Shown here: positions 36,276-48,258 of the stretch, piece by piece | Layout of the letters: every line of letters starts with the position of its first letter | Numbering within the stretch: position 1 is the first letter of the stretch | Origin: Eudorina sp. 2006-703-Eu-15 | Taxonomy: Eukaryota; Chlorophyta; Chlorophyceae; Chlamydomonadales; Volvocaceae | Assembly: GCA_003117195.1 (NCBI GenBank) | Contig: BDSI01000079.1 | Location: forward strand, 515,593 to 579,592 | DNA: 64,000 bases | Reading direction: 5' to 3' | Made by a program: the position numbers and the translations under genes | Notes under the pieces: generated by a model | The model's input: only the letters and a program-made list of their open reading frames with translations | Databases searched by the model: none | Told to the model about the DNA's origin: nothing

Positions 36276-37956
36276 TCAACCGCCCTCGCCGGTGGCGGCC
36301 GCCGCCGCCGCCGCCTTCCATTTCCTGCACTGCGCCTTGTGCTGCGGCCAGTGCTCCGCCAGGCAGGCCTGGCCGCAGTACCTCACCACGCGGCACCCCC
36401 CGCACTGCTTGAGGCCCAGCTCCGCCTCGCTGCCGCCCGAGAAGTTGCCGCACCCCGGGTTAGCGCACAGCCGGACGAGGCGCGGCGGCCACAGCGACAC
36501 CAGCCGCTCCCCATCCACGTCGCCGCCGCTGTCGTCAGCTGCCGCCGCCGCAGTCACCTCCGGCAACGCGTTGCCGGCGACCATCCATGCTCGGCCGTGC
36601 ATCAGGTCCCCCGCCGCCTCCCGCGCCAGCGCCGCCACCTCCGCCACGTGCTGCCCGTGGTCCGCCCAGCGCACGTGTCTCAGCCGGGCGCCCGCGGCTG
36701 GTTCCGTCGCCCGGTTCCGGAGCGTCAACACCGGGCCCCGCTGCGGCACGTAGTCCGGGCCGCTCAGCGCCGCCAGGACCTGCACGTGTAACGTGTACGG
36801 GATCTCGGCGGCCCCGCCGGACCCAGATGCCGCCGCTGCTCCTCCGTCACTCTGGACCCAGACCCAGCCCGGCACGGCGCGGGTCTGCAGCGCCGGGTCC
36901 GCGGCCAGCAGCAGCAGCGTGCCCGCGAGGCACTGGGTGGTCTGCTGGATTTGAACGCCGGCGGTCCCTGCTGGAGGGAGGTCAGGGGCGCTGCTGCAGC
37001 GCTGCAGGAGGCTCAGCAGCTGCGCCATGGCCACCAGCGCGCGCTGCAGCTGCCGCAGCAGCCCCGTCCCCGTCCCCATCCCCGGCGGCCCCATCCCCAG
37101 CAACACGTCCGGCTGCAGGTGGCGCACCACCCCGCGGAGCAGCTCGCCGGTGGCCCACACGTGGTGGCGCTCCCTGGCGTCCAGCGGCGGCTCCCGGCCG
37201 CCGCTCCGCTGGTGCCGCGCGGTGAGCGCCGCAGCCAGGCTGGGCAGCACCTCCCCAAGCTGCCGCAGCCCCTCCAGGCCGCACAACGTCACCGCCTGAC
37301 CCACCATCGCCACGTCGACATCGCTGATGGGTCCGGCAGGCGGCGGCGCCGCAGTCCCGCCCGCGGCTGCTCCGCCCGGCTGCACGCCCGCGCGGTTGGC
37401 GCCCTCCGGTGTGCATCCGCCGCTGAGCGGCTGCGCCGCACCCCAGTCGGAATACCGGTGTTCCACCGCAGAGCGCCGCAGCGGCGGCAGCAGCATGGGC
37501 AGACCCGCGTCGGAGCACCCTAGCCGCAGCGCGAAGCAGACTGCGGTCAGGAGCGCGGTGTCCGCGCTGAGCCCCTGGTCGGGCTGCGACTGCGACTGCG
37601 CCTGTGACTGCGGCTGCGACTGCGCCTGTGACTGCGACTGCGGCTGCGCCTGTGACTGCGACTGCGCTCCGCGCCCATGCTGTCCAGCCGCGCCGCCGTG
37701 CCGCTGCTCTCCGCCGCCGTGCCAAGCGGCCGCCTCCCGCCTCAGCAGCTTGATGCAGGTGCACACAAGGCCCATTTGGTCGCGGGTGCTCCAGGGAGGG
37801 CACACCACCTGCTGCTGCTGCTGCTGCTTTTGCGTTGTTGTTGCCGGTGGGTTGTCGGCCAGGAAGCGCTCCAGATGGGTGCGTTGGAGCTGCACCAGGA
37901 GCTCGGCCAGGGCGGTGTCCATCAGCTCCGTCACCCCGGGCCGCTGCTGCTGCTGC

Positions 37957-37990
<34 letters not shown>

Positions 37991-40475
37991 CCTGTCGCTG
38001 CTGCGGACACCCCTGCGCCGCCACCCACCGCAGCAACCGGTCCATGGCCCCCGGCAGGTCGAGGGGCAGCAGCCGCCGCAGGGTCTCCTCCCGGACGGCT
38101 GCCGGTGCGCTGTTCAGCAGGGGCGCGTACCCTCCGGGGAGGGGGAGGGGCGTCCCCTCGGCATCCGCCGCAGGGGGCCAGTCCGATTCGTCCGGGACGC
38201 CCATACGCCCTGCGTGTGGTGTGGCGGGGACGCAGCGGTGGACGGATTCGTCGGGATTCACATGAACCAACAGGCTGCGGCGATACGAATGGAGCCGCGG
38301 TCTCATCTCAGAGGGTCCCGGCGCGCTTCCGCCTCAGCCAGTCCTTTGGGAATCAAGTACGATTGCACGATGTTCGGCAGTGTCAAACCGTGCTGTACGT
38401 CGAGCACGTCGAGATGGACGCCCGCATCCTCAATGTATTGACTTATGGACAGAAGGTGCGGATGGGCGGCAAGGTGCGGATGGATGTCGGCACTCAAAAT
38501 GGCGGTATGACGGTCGAAATACTAAAAGGGACTAAGCGCCGTCAAAAGATGCTGCTGAGTCCTGGGGAAGCCCTAGAGATGGACAAGTGCTTGGACGACC
38601 CCCGCGCGCCCACCCACCTGTCCAGTCCGCGGCCGTACTCAGCTGCAGCGCTTTCCGGCCATGCAGGCAGGCCACCAGCCGCGCCACCGGCCTGCCCAAA
38701 CCCCATCGATGTCCGTGTGCCAGACCGGCCGCCGATGCCCACGTGGCCAAGTTCCCGGCGGCCATGGCCAGCATGTCGGGCATGTACGGAAAGAGCGACT
38801 TGGTTGGGGTGTCCCGGACGAGGAACAGCATGAGCTTCACCAACATCTCGCACGTCAACAGGAGGGGGGCCTCGGAAGCACCGGGTAGCGGCTGCGGTGT
38901 TGGGAGGTGAACCGCCGGCGGCGCCGCTGCATTGTTAGGGGCGCCCTGGTGGCTGCTGGTGCTGCTGCTGCTGCCGCTGTTACTGCTACTGCTGCTATGT
39001 GTGCTGCCGCTACTGCTGCTGCTGCTGAGGAGCTGGAAGTGGTGGTGTACCGCCGCAAGCACCCGTGCCCCCAGGGCGATGGCTTGCGGCGGTGAAGGGA
39101 AGATCTTGTCTAGCAACGTCGCCATCCCTCGCGCGCCCAGATGCCGCTCAATGTGAATGGGCGCGTAAACTGCAGCACCAATGCAACGCCGCAGCACCTC
39201 CGCGGCCCGTTCTGCTTCATCCCACCAAAACAGCGGCCACAGTGCTGGCGCCGCTGAGCCCGCTGCCACCCCCGGGTCCGAAGCCACTCGGGCGCCCGCA
39301 TCCGCACCCACACCCGCACCAGCACCCGCGCCAGCACCCGCACCAGCACCCGCATCGGTATCGTCCTCGCCGCGCGGCTGCTGCCGCCGCTGCGGTGGCA
39401 GGGCCGGCCGCAACGGCCCCGCCTGCCCTCCCACGGCCGCGGTGGCCGCCACCTGCTCCAGCACCTCCCGTACCAGCTGCCGTACTTCCGGGGCCGAGAG
39501 GGGCTTCAGGGCGACGGCCCCCATCAGCCCCACGCAGAGCGCCTGCCGCTCCAAAACCAGTATGAGGTCCCATTGAGCCAACGCAATCGACTTGTGGCGT
39601 TCCGCAGCGAAACCGCCCAGTGAAACTGCAGACGGCGGTGGCGTCGGAGGCGCCTCCAGCCACGCGCCGCACATGGCCGCCAGCGCGCGGGACTCCGACA
39701 GCGCTCGCGTGAAGCGCATCAGCAGCGGCCCGCCGTCGGGGTTGAACGCCACGGCTTGGGCCCCGATGCACCCGGCCAACACCGCCCCGGACACCCTGCC
39801 GAGGACCTGGCCGCTGACTTTGAAGAGGAGCCAGCAGACGTGGCATGCCGGCGGCTGTACGGAGCAACCTTCATCCTCCAGCGCAAGCTGGTCGGCACTC
39901 ATGTCGCGGGCGGACGGGTCACCGGCGCTGCTGCCGGACGTTGGCGCTGACTTTGAGAGTTGCCGCGCGAAGGTCGCGACACGGGCCACCAGCTCCAGCG
40001 ACCCGTGGGTCAGGAGCTGATCCACGGCACGGCGCTGCAGCTCCAGGAGGGCGGGGCACCCTCGTTGGGCGGGGTCCGCATCCACGCTGGCCGATGCAAG
40101 CACCTGCAGCGCATTCGCCAGCTTGCTCGTGGCGCGAACCGCGTCCAGTCCGCGCGTGCTGAAGTCGCTGAAGGCGCACGTGCAGTTGCGGCGGATGAAC
40201 GCCTCGTAGGCGGGCAGCATGCAGTCCAGCAGGCGGCGGATCTTCTCAATGACGCCGACCTGCAGCATCGCAGCCAGCCAGGCCTCGCTCGCGGTGGTGC
40301 GGTTCTGCACGCCTTCCAGGAACGGCATGCGCAGGAGCAGCGACTCCAGCTCATTAGCCGCGGCGGTGCGCTGCTCCCCGACCTGCAGCTGCAGCCGCTG
40401 CAGCTGCTGAGCCTCGTCCAGGAATTGGTCGAGCGCACGTGCGTACGGGCGGAATGCGGCCGGATCGCAATCCAT
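36276..40475 (-). CDS. MYND zinc-finger protein, frame-disrupted
   Basis: Exon 1 runs 40475-38618 (619 codons, donor GTGGGT, phase 1). A second coding block covers about 38490-38303 (ADIHPHLAAHPHLLSISQYI and onward, ending ARRDPLR, then TGA). A third open stretch of 676 codons runs 38306-36276. Stop and next ATG overlap as ATGA, so either one base is missing near 38305 or there are two products. The exact start of block 2 is not resolved. The C-terminus carries a MYND finger: CANPGC, KQCGGC, RYCGQAC, EHWPQHKAQC, encoded at about 36310-36460. The body is helical, with Gln tracts (about 37950-37990), a repeated Ser-Gln/Ala-Gln/Pro-Gln segment (37568-37670) and a Gly-Ala run (39301-39358). MYND fingers bind proline-rich partners; the cellular role is unknown. 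The type appears to be a volvocine-expanded family (recalled, not searched). Confidence 0.8.
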
Positions 40476-42159
40476 CGGGCCGGTGCTGTATCCTGTATGC
40501 AGGGTGCTCTGTATAGGCTGTATCGCGGTGAAAAGCAGGAAGCTCGAGGGGCTGCGGAATCTGCATTAACATGTGCAAACGGCACAAGGAAGGAAGGTCA
40601 AAGCTCTCCTGAGCTCTCTCAACGTTTGTATCTCCCCGGGCACAGTGCATCCAAGGGCCTGAAGCACCCGTCGCGAGGGCCAAACGCAGGTCAGGGCCGA
40701 TCAGAGCGCGGGCTGATGTTTCCAAGGACGCCGGACAACGATTTGGCTTCCGCGGGTTTGGACAAAACAGCCTTACGTTGGCGAGCGTGGTGAGAGGCCT
40801 GACGGGCCCCAATCGTTTTGTCCGCTGGTTCACTGGGCCATCAGCGAGGAAGGGGTTGTTAACGACAGTGCTTGGCCGGGCGAGGGGCCACAGTCGGTGG
40901 CGCCATGCCACGGCTTGGAAGTTGTTGTATGTTAAATCCTGTACCTGAGGAGACATAGTGGGATTTTAAGAAGACTGAATCCTGCGAACGGCAGGAAAAC
41001 GGCGCAGACATGGTGACAGTTAAGACGTCGGGCAACACCTACCAGCTTCAGTGCCACATGCGAACTGCAGAATAGCTAATACAGAGTGTTCAGGGCTGCC
41101 CGGATGATAGCGATGTCAGCAAGGCCGATTATTACGGGAATGGGTGTTGCGAAACGGTGCTGAAATCGGTGTTGTGAAACCAAGCGGCTGTTTAAATGCT
41201 AAAAATGGCATTCCTTCCATGTATCTGTTGGTCTCCCGTAGACAGCATGGTTAAAGCGTCACAACCCACTTTGTCGTTCAAGTCGTTTATAGTGTACGGC
41301 AGCCCCTATGGTCGACTACCGTGGACTTAACATCAGCGAGAGGGTGAGGGCCTTCTCGAATAGCCTCGTTGAGCGAGACATGATGTTCTTGCACGATTTA
41401 GGTGAGGCCGCACGAACGGGTCTCGCGACGAACTCCCGTACAAAAACCCCAACCGTTTTGCGCACAAGGATGACCCGGCGCGATGACCGCACATTTGCGA
41501 TCATGATCCAGTCGGGTCAAAGCCTCCACGGCTGTCGGATTGTGCAACCTTCACCGGCGCTTTTGTCAGCACAGACACGTCCAGGGATTCCATAGTGCCG
41601 CCGCGGAAACAGCCACCGCAGGGCACCACGCAGCGACCATCCATTCCTCCATCCCGCCATCCATCCACACAACGGCGCCAACACACACCATACGCGCCGC
41701 GAACGACCCCACCGATCCATGCCTGCTGCGCCACACTCCCCATCCGGGATCGCCTTCCTCTGTGACGTGTAGTAACCTCGTTCCCTTGCGGCGCTGCTCG
41801 CACCCGGAAGAACCTCAAAATGCACTTCCCCACACCACCGACCGACGTACCGTACCTGGCTACCTGCCTGCACCACCCGGAGCACGGCCGCCCCCTCGCC
41901 TCCCTGCTCCCGGCCAAGTCGCCAACTACCCCCAGCCCATGACCCGGGCCATTCCCCCCAGACCACAGGGGCAGGTCAGTGCTCGGCCCCCTGCGGCGGC
42001 CCGCCGGCACCGGTACCTCCCTCTCACGTACCGAACTCTGGGTCCTCCGCCCTTGGAATCGAATTTGGGTTGGGAGGGAGGCCCACGGGTCCATCCACAA
42101 CTACAACTCTTTTGCAACCACCACGAAAAGAGACACACACACACATTGGGTTTCTTGTT

Positions 42160-42321
<162 letters not shown>

Positions 42322-43140
42322 ACACGTGGGGGCGGGTCTCTTCTCTAAACACACACGTGGGGTACCCGCCTTCCAACTGGCATGCGACTGTTGCTGTCCG
42401 GGTCCAGATTGCTACCCTGCAGACAGACACGATCGCTGACAGTAGGATATGTGAACCTCCAGGGCGGGATGGCGGTGGCACCTCGCAGCTAGGTGGGCCC
42501 TATCTCGCTCCCTCCCTCCCTCCACGGTAGTGCGGGTGCCTCCCGCCTGCCCCCCCCCCCCGGCCACCCTGGAGGTGCCCGACAAGGCAGGTCACCGGCA
42601 GCGGCTGTACGGAAACTGCCCCATCTCTAATGACTGCCCAGCCCAGAAGTAAATACCACAGCACCGACCCCTCCGGTCATCTTGCTCGCAGCTCACACGC
42701 ACGCACGCACGCACGCACGCACAGTATTGCTGTGTGTGAATCCTCTCAGTGACCCGCCGCCACAGACGGACCCCCAACCCCCACCCCCACCCTCACCCCC
42801 GCCAGCTCCCTCGGTCCCCGTCTACCTCCCGAGCTGCCTGCAGTACATGCGCGTGTGTGGATGGTGGGGCCCAAGCGCCTCCCCTCCCCTCCTAGTTCTG
42901 TCCGTCCGCAAAGTCCGTCCGATACGATGCCGATCTACGCACGCACCCACCAACTCGCAAGGGCCCCCACCCCAACCCAACCCAGCTTCCAAATGTCCCC
43001 ACCGGTCACCCCGCAGTTCCCCGCCTGACCCCACCTGCCCCCACCTGCCCCCACCTGGCCCCACCTGGCCCCACCTGCGGTCAACCGTGACGACACAGGC
43101 GTATAGTGTCGCGGACGTCCCTGCCCTCCCCTGCCCTCCT

Positions 43141-43302
43141 CTCGCCTCCCACTCGCTTCCCACTCGCCTCCCACTCGCCTCCCACTCGCCTCCCACTCGC
43201 CTCCCACTCGACTCCCACTCGTCTCCCACTCGCCTCCCACTCGCCTCCCATTCGCCTCCCACTCGACTCCCACTCGCCTCCCACTCGCCTCCCACTCGAC
43301 TC
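43141..43302. repeat. 10-bp minisatellite (CTCCCACTCG)n
   Basis: About sixteen copies of CTCCCACTCG, with G/A changes at one position (CTCGC versus CTCGA). It lies just downstream of the SET-domain gene stop, so probably in its 3' UTR or flank. Confidence 0.85.
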
Positions 43303-43392
43303 CCTGCAGCACCTGACGCCTCCGCAGCGCGGACTGCGCCTCTCCCGTCCAGCCCCGTCCAGCCCCCTCCCGTCCCGTCCCCTCCCGTCCCC

Positions 43393-46300
43393 TCAAGCGC
43401 CCATGTTGGTGAGCACCGTCGAGAGAAGCCGCTTCTTCTCCAGCCGGAAGCCCACCGCGGCCGCCTCCGCACCCGACAGCCCGGCCCCCTTCTTGCCGCC
43501 ACCGCTCAGCAGCGCCTGGTCCTCCTGCAGCAGTGGCGGGGGGGAGGGGGAGGGGCGGGGAGCAGCGGGGGGGGCCACGCAGGAGGAGGCGGTGTTGGTC
43601 GGGTCGGGTCAGATCGGGGTTGGGTCTCTTTGGGCCGGGCTGAAATGGAAAGCGGCTGGGGAGGGGTGGGAGCGGAGGGATTGAATCGGGACGGGGCGAA
43701 TGGAGCGGGCTGAGGATGGATGGATGGGCAAAGGCGGCACCGGGAGGGCGACCTCCCCCTTTGCAAGGTGTCCGCGTCCTCACTGACCTTGACACCAGGC
43801 TACGAGCGGGTGGGTGGGTCGTCGGGGAGGTCCCAGCCGCGGCGGCTGTTTGCAAGTCAGGATGGCAGTGGAGACGGCGGACGGCGCCCTCGTGTCACCA
43901 TGCCGGCAGGGCCCCCTCCCGTGGACCACAGGGTCCTCGACGCAGCCTCCAGTCAGGCTGACCTTGCCCTGCGGGCAGGCCCCCCTGTTCCCAACTCAAC
44001 TCCCGCGCTCCCGGCCCTCCTCCCCCAAAACCACACACACACCTTCTCCAACACACGGAATGCAAATTGAATGGGTATCCCTGCCCCCCGCGCCTAGCCA
44101 TCTTCCCCCCCCCACACACACACATCAGCACTACCGTACTGCACCCATGCCGCGTTCGTACGCGTCCCTGCCTACAAATCCCTCCTTCCGCGCTTCTCAC
44201 CCGTAGCCGCGCCACCACCATAGTAACCTGTTTGCTTTCATCCTGTTTGCTTTCACCTTGTCTAGTTACTGTATTTTGTCTTGCTCCCTTCCACTTTGCC
44301 TCACAACTTGCTTCCTTCCGCGTTCCCGCATGATGGACGACCGACGCTGCTTCCGTGGGGGCCGTCACCATACATTCGTCATACATTTTACAGGTCGGTA
44401 ACCAATCCGTTTGCGTGCGTCGTGCGCCTCCATATTTAGTATTTGCGATATGATTTGCTTTGCGGTGGTGGCGCGGCTGCCTTGTCCGCGCGCCTGCATA
44501 TGGTAAGTTTTTCCTCGCAGGTTCTATGGTAAGTATATTGCCACCTGGGATCGGGCGGGCGGGCGGGTTGCAATTCTAAACACACATCAGCACACACACC
44601 TGCAGGCTGCTCCCCAGCTCCAGCAGTTCGAGCCGCACCGCCTCCGCCACCACCAGCGCGAGGTCGGCCTCCTGGTCAGGGGTGCCGGCCTTGGAGAAGG
44701 CGGACACACCTGATGAGAGCGGGCGGGAGGGAGAGAGAGGGAGGGAACAGGGAAGGAGCGGAGTTTTACGGTCCACCGGCGCTCAATGGGACCTGTGGGC
44801 GCAGCGGAGTGCTGCCATGACTTCGCTGCTACTTGCACACAGCCCCCACTGTACGGCGCCCTGCCGTACCGCCGAGTGCCCCAGGGAGGTCCCACTCGGC
44901 CCCCCACCTCCCGCTCCCCCTCCCCCGAGGAGGTTCTCTCCCCTCCCCACCGCGCAGCACCCCTTCCCACCCCGGCCACCATACGAGGGACGGCAGGGAG
45001 GCCAGGGAGGGCAGGGAGGGCGGCCCCACCTGCGGCCGCCTGCGTGTCACTCGCCAGCAGGAACCTGACGGCCTGCAGCGCCTCGGGGGGGAAGCCCGCC
45101 CGCTGGACCACCACCTGGGCAGACGGGGAGGGGGTAGGGGGGGTAATGGGGGAATATATTAAATTAGTAGGGGGGAGGGGGGACGGGGGGAGGGGAGGGC
45201 GAGGGAGAAGAGAGTAAAGGGCAGGGAGAGGGCGGGGCAGGGCAGGCGGGTACGGCGGTCGGTGCACGAGGGCGGCGGACAGGAACCCAGACCGACATCC
45301 GGCAGTCCAACGATTACAGCATTGGGCGGTCATATCCGCTCTCAGTGCTCACAGCTACCCGGCCGCCTGGGCTCCTCGGACATAACACACGAGGCCTCCA
45401 GTACGCACCCGCGGGCGCAAGGGACGGTCCGGGGCGTCCGCGAGGAAATGCATCCATCACACATCCACCGGCCACCACCCACCAGCCATCGCCCGCGGCC
45501 GCCGCCACCACCGCCACCACCCCCCACAGACCACCGCCACCCAAACCCCACTCCCCCCACTCCCCACCCACTCCCACAGCGGCGCCCACCTGGTCGAGGG
45601 TGTTGGCGAGGGGGCTGGCTTTGAGCGCGTCCAGGCGGGCCTGACCCACGGGTCGGAGGGCCGTCAGCCAGCGCACCATGTGGGTCATGACGTACACGTC
45701 CTGCGGGTTGTCGGCCTCCGCGAAGCCGTAGTACTGCATCAGTGAGTCGTTGGACTGCGCGCCGTACGAGATGAACACCTGGGGCGGACGTGCGGACCAA
45801 GACGGGGGGGGGACAGAGAAAGGCGGGACGGGTGAAGGCCGGGTTTGAGGGCTTCCCGGCGGGGGGCGCTAGAGACGGGAGAGTGCGGGGAGGGGCGAGC
45901 TGAGACCGGTTGAGAGTGGCGACAGCGGGTTGCGCACTCCCCCTGGGCGGCGGCCTCCCCTCTGCAGCCCGGACCGCCCACCTGCTGTCCTTTCTTGAAG
46001 TCCGTGCTGGCAACGACGCTGTAGCTGTCGCCGAAGTAGTTGTACGACACTTCGCTCTGTTTTCAGATTGGGTTGACCAGGGGGAAGGGGGGGAGGAGCG
46101 GTAGGGAGGGGGGGAGATAAATGAAGACAGATCTTTAACCCTTGAGGCACTGTCACAACACTCGCGGCCTGCCGACAAACGCTGCGGTCCATATGCGTGA
46201 TCTCAATGTACGATGCCGTAAACCCCAAGGGGTCCCAATTCATCCATCTTTCTCCGGCCCCGGCCGCCCCCCCAATATTCGCGGCTGGAAGCTGTGCCGC

Positions 46301-47845
46301 CACCTGGGAGAAAACTCCCCGGGGTGACCAGCCCTCCCTTCCGGAGCACCTACTCCCCCTGCCCTGCCCTGCCCTGGCCTGCCCTGGCCTGCCCTGCCCT
46401 GCCCTGCCCTGGCCTGGCCTGGCCTGGCCTGGCCTGGCCTGCCCTGCCCTGAACTGGCCTGCCCTGGCCTGGCCTGGCCCACCCTCTGCGGCCCTCGTGA
46501 CGCGCCCCACACTGGCCACCACCCGCGGTGTGTGTGGGGGGGCGTAGGCCGGGGGGCCTGGGGACGGCACCGCTCTACCACTCGCGCCACCACCCGCGGG
46601 GGCGGGGTTGGGGGCGCGACCGCGACCGCGACTGCGACCGGCACCGGCACGAGCCTGCCCCGAGAGATACGCACCTGCACTGCGCTGCTGTGGTTGAACA
46701 GGTCGATGAGCGGGCAGATCGCATACTGCTTGAGAGATCGCGAGAGGATGATCTCGTACAACACGTTGAACACGAGTACGGCGATCGCGGCGCTGAGAGT
46801 CTTCTGCGGGTCAGCCAGACCAAGCGCCATGTTGCCTACCGCCAGGACAGCCACCAACCCTGCCGTACGGAGCCTGTCCTGCAGTGTGGACCCAATGTAC
46901 GGTCCGCTAAAGGTACGGCTCCGGACACACGACATGGCCCAGAAAAATTCGCTCCGCGATGGCGGCTGCGAGCCGGCGGGGATGCCCGTACGGACAAGGT
47001 CGTCGTACAATTGCTGCCACTCGCGTTGTTGCTCTTTGACCTGCGTTGGGAGGGTGTGTGGAGGTGGCGCCAAGGAGCGTGGAGGGACCCGACATGGCTG
47101 GCCCGGATGGACAGAATCGAGGATCGATCCCGCCAGCTGGCGGAGAGGGAAAACCGAATCCGCGAAACCGCACGACGTGTGCCGGACACACACATCCGGC
47201 AGTAGCCCCGAACCCTGCCCCATGTTTCCGGCCGCCCACCTCCAGCCCAACCCGCCCTCGCCTCCGGTCCCCCTAGCCCACCTGGGCAATCAAGTAGGGG
47301 TACTGCAGCGCCGCAATCTGCCGCTCGCTCCACAGCGCAGGCACCCCCGTGTCCTCGGGCAGCTGCGCCACCCAGGGGGCCAGCGGGGAGGAGGAGCCCT
47401 GCCGCCTGTGCCACAGCAGCATGGCTCCCATCTTGGCGAACCAGGGGGCGGACCGCCACCACTCGTCCGTCACCAGCCCGGGGCAGGAGTTGCGCTGCTT
47501 GGGCGCCAGCACAACCGCCGAGCGACGGGGGACTTCCACGATGAGGGAGTCATTGGCGATGTCGGAGGAGGCCGCCAGGCCGCGCACGCCGGCGAAGGTC
47601 GAGGGCCGCACGCCCGAGAAGCGGATGCTGGCCGGGCCTCGCGCCCAGTTCATGAATGTTTGAGTGCGGGCATCGTCTAGGAGAACCGCGGGAGGCTGCT
47701 GCGGAGGTTGTTGTTGGGGTTGCTTTTGAGGTTCCGTGGGCGCGACGCTGGCAGCTCGAGGGAAATGAGGCAGCCGACGATGTCCCGAGTTCGGGCGAGG
47801 CGCTGAGCGCACCTTTTGTGAGTAGCCCAATTGCCGTGAATTCAT
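43393..47845 (-). CDS. SET-domain protein-lysine methyltransferase, LSMT-like
   Basis: Seven exons in phase (minus): 47845-47282, 47040-46675, 46056-45982, 45778-45590, 45114-45030, 44709-44600 and 43524-43393, giving 506 aa. ATG at 47845 is chosen over an upstream TTG. Residues 1-60 are Arg/Ser/Pro/Gln-rich, fitting a chloroplast transit peptide. SET motifs in order are SRTFSGPYIGST, then PLIDLFNHSS at the end of exon 2, SYNYFGDSYSVVA in exon 3, and VFISYGAQSNDSLMQYYGF at the start of exon 4. Exons 5-7 form the helical C-terminus seen in Rubisco LSMT-type enzymes, ending in EKKRLLSTVL. Between the GPY segment and NHSS lies a hydrophobic stretch of about 45 residues (encoded around 46720-46860) that soluble LSMTs would not need. 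Likely substrates are plastid Rubisco, aldolase or similar proteins (inference). Confidence 0.88.
44377..44590 (+). repeat. Dispersed repeat family A, long copy in SET-gene intron
   Basis: Near-identical to the reverse complement of 13914-14128. It lies in the intron 43525-44599 in antisense to the host gene. Its CA-rich end abuts the exon 44709-44600, so the host donor reads CAG then GTGTGTGTGC, apparently made from the element's own tail. Confidence 0.85.
46350..46470. repeat. (CCCTG/GCCTG)n tandem repeat, intronic
   Basis: About twenty pentamers of CCCTG or GCCTG in the second intron of the SET gene (46057-46674). Confidence 0.8.
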
Positions 47846-48258
47846 TTCAAGGTGACTCAAAAATCGACTATGGAGGAGATACGATAATCACCACGCTATG
47901 CGCCCTGCTTGCAGGATGCCGTCTTTGTTGCTTTCAATGAAGCTCAAACACCGAGCTCATACTATGAGCTCACATGCAACGACATCCATCAGATTTTCAT
48001 TGGCACATGTAAACCGGCAGGACCTCGGACTCCGAGACCATTACTTGCACAATGAATATTGACCTCCTCAACTCATTCAGTCACGCGAACATAATGCGCG
48101 GCAGAGATAGGTCCTCCACGGTTGATAGCATTTGAAAAAGCATCGAGATGACGACCGCTTTGTCCAACGGTAGTTCTCGTACTCACGGCAAACCTTCCAA
48201 CAGTCCACCCGTCCACGCATGTCACCCCGTACAAGCGCTATATAACAAAGTACAGGTA
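47846..48258. other. Spacer between DUF1995 stop and SET-gene start
   Basis: 413 bp, AT-richer than the exons. It must contain the DUF1995 3' UTR and the SET promoter, since both genes run on the minus strand. No TTACA (minus TGTAA) was found, so the DUF1995 polyadenylation site is not located. Confidence 0.5.

Noticed and set aside
37327..38265. 312-codon plus-strand Cys-rich frame
   Set aside because: Antisense of the Gln/Ser-Gln repeats in the MYND gene.
43084..43302. Ser/Pro-rich plus-strand and Gly/Glu/Arg-rich minus-strand frames
   Set aside because: Both are readings of the 10-bp minisatellite next to the SET gene.
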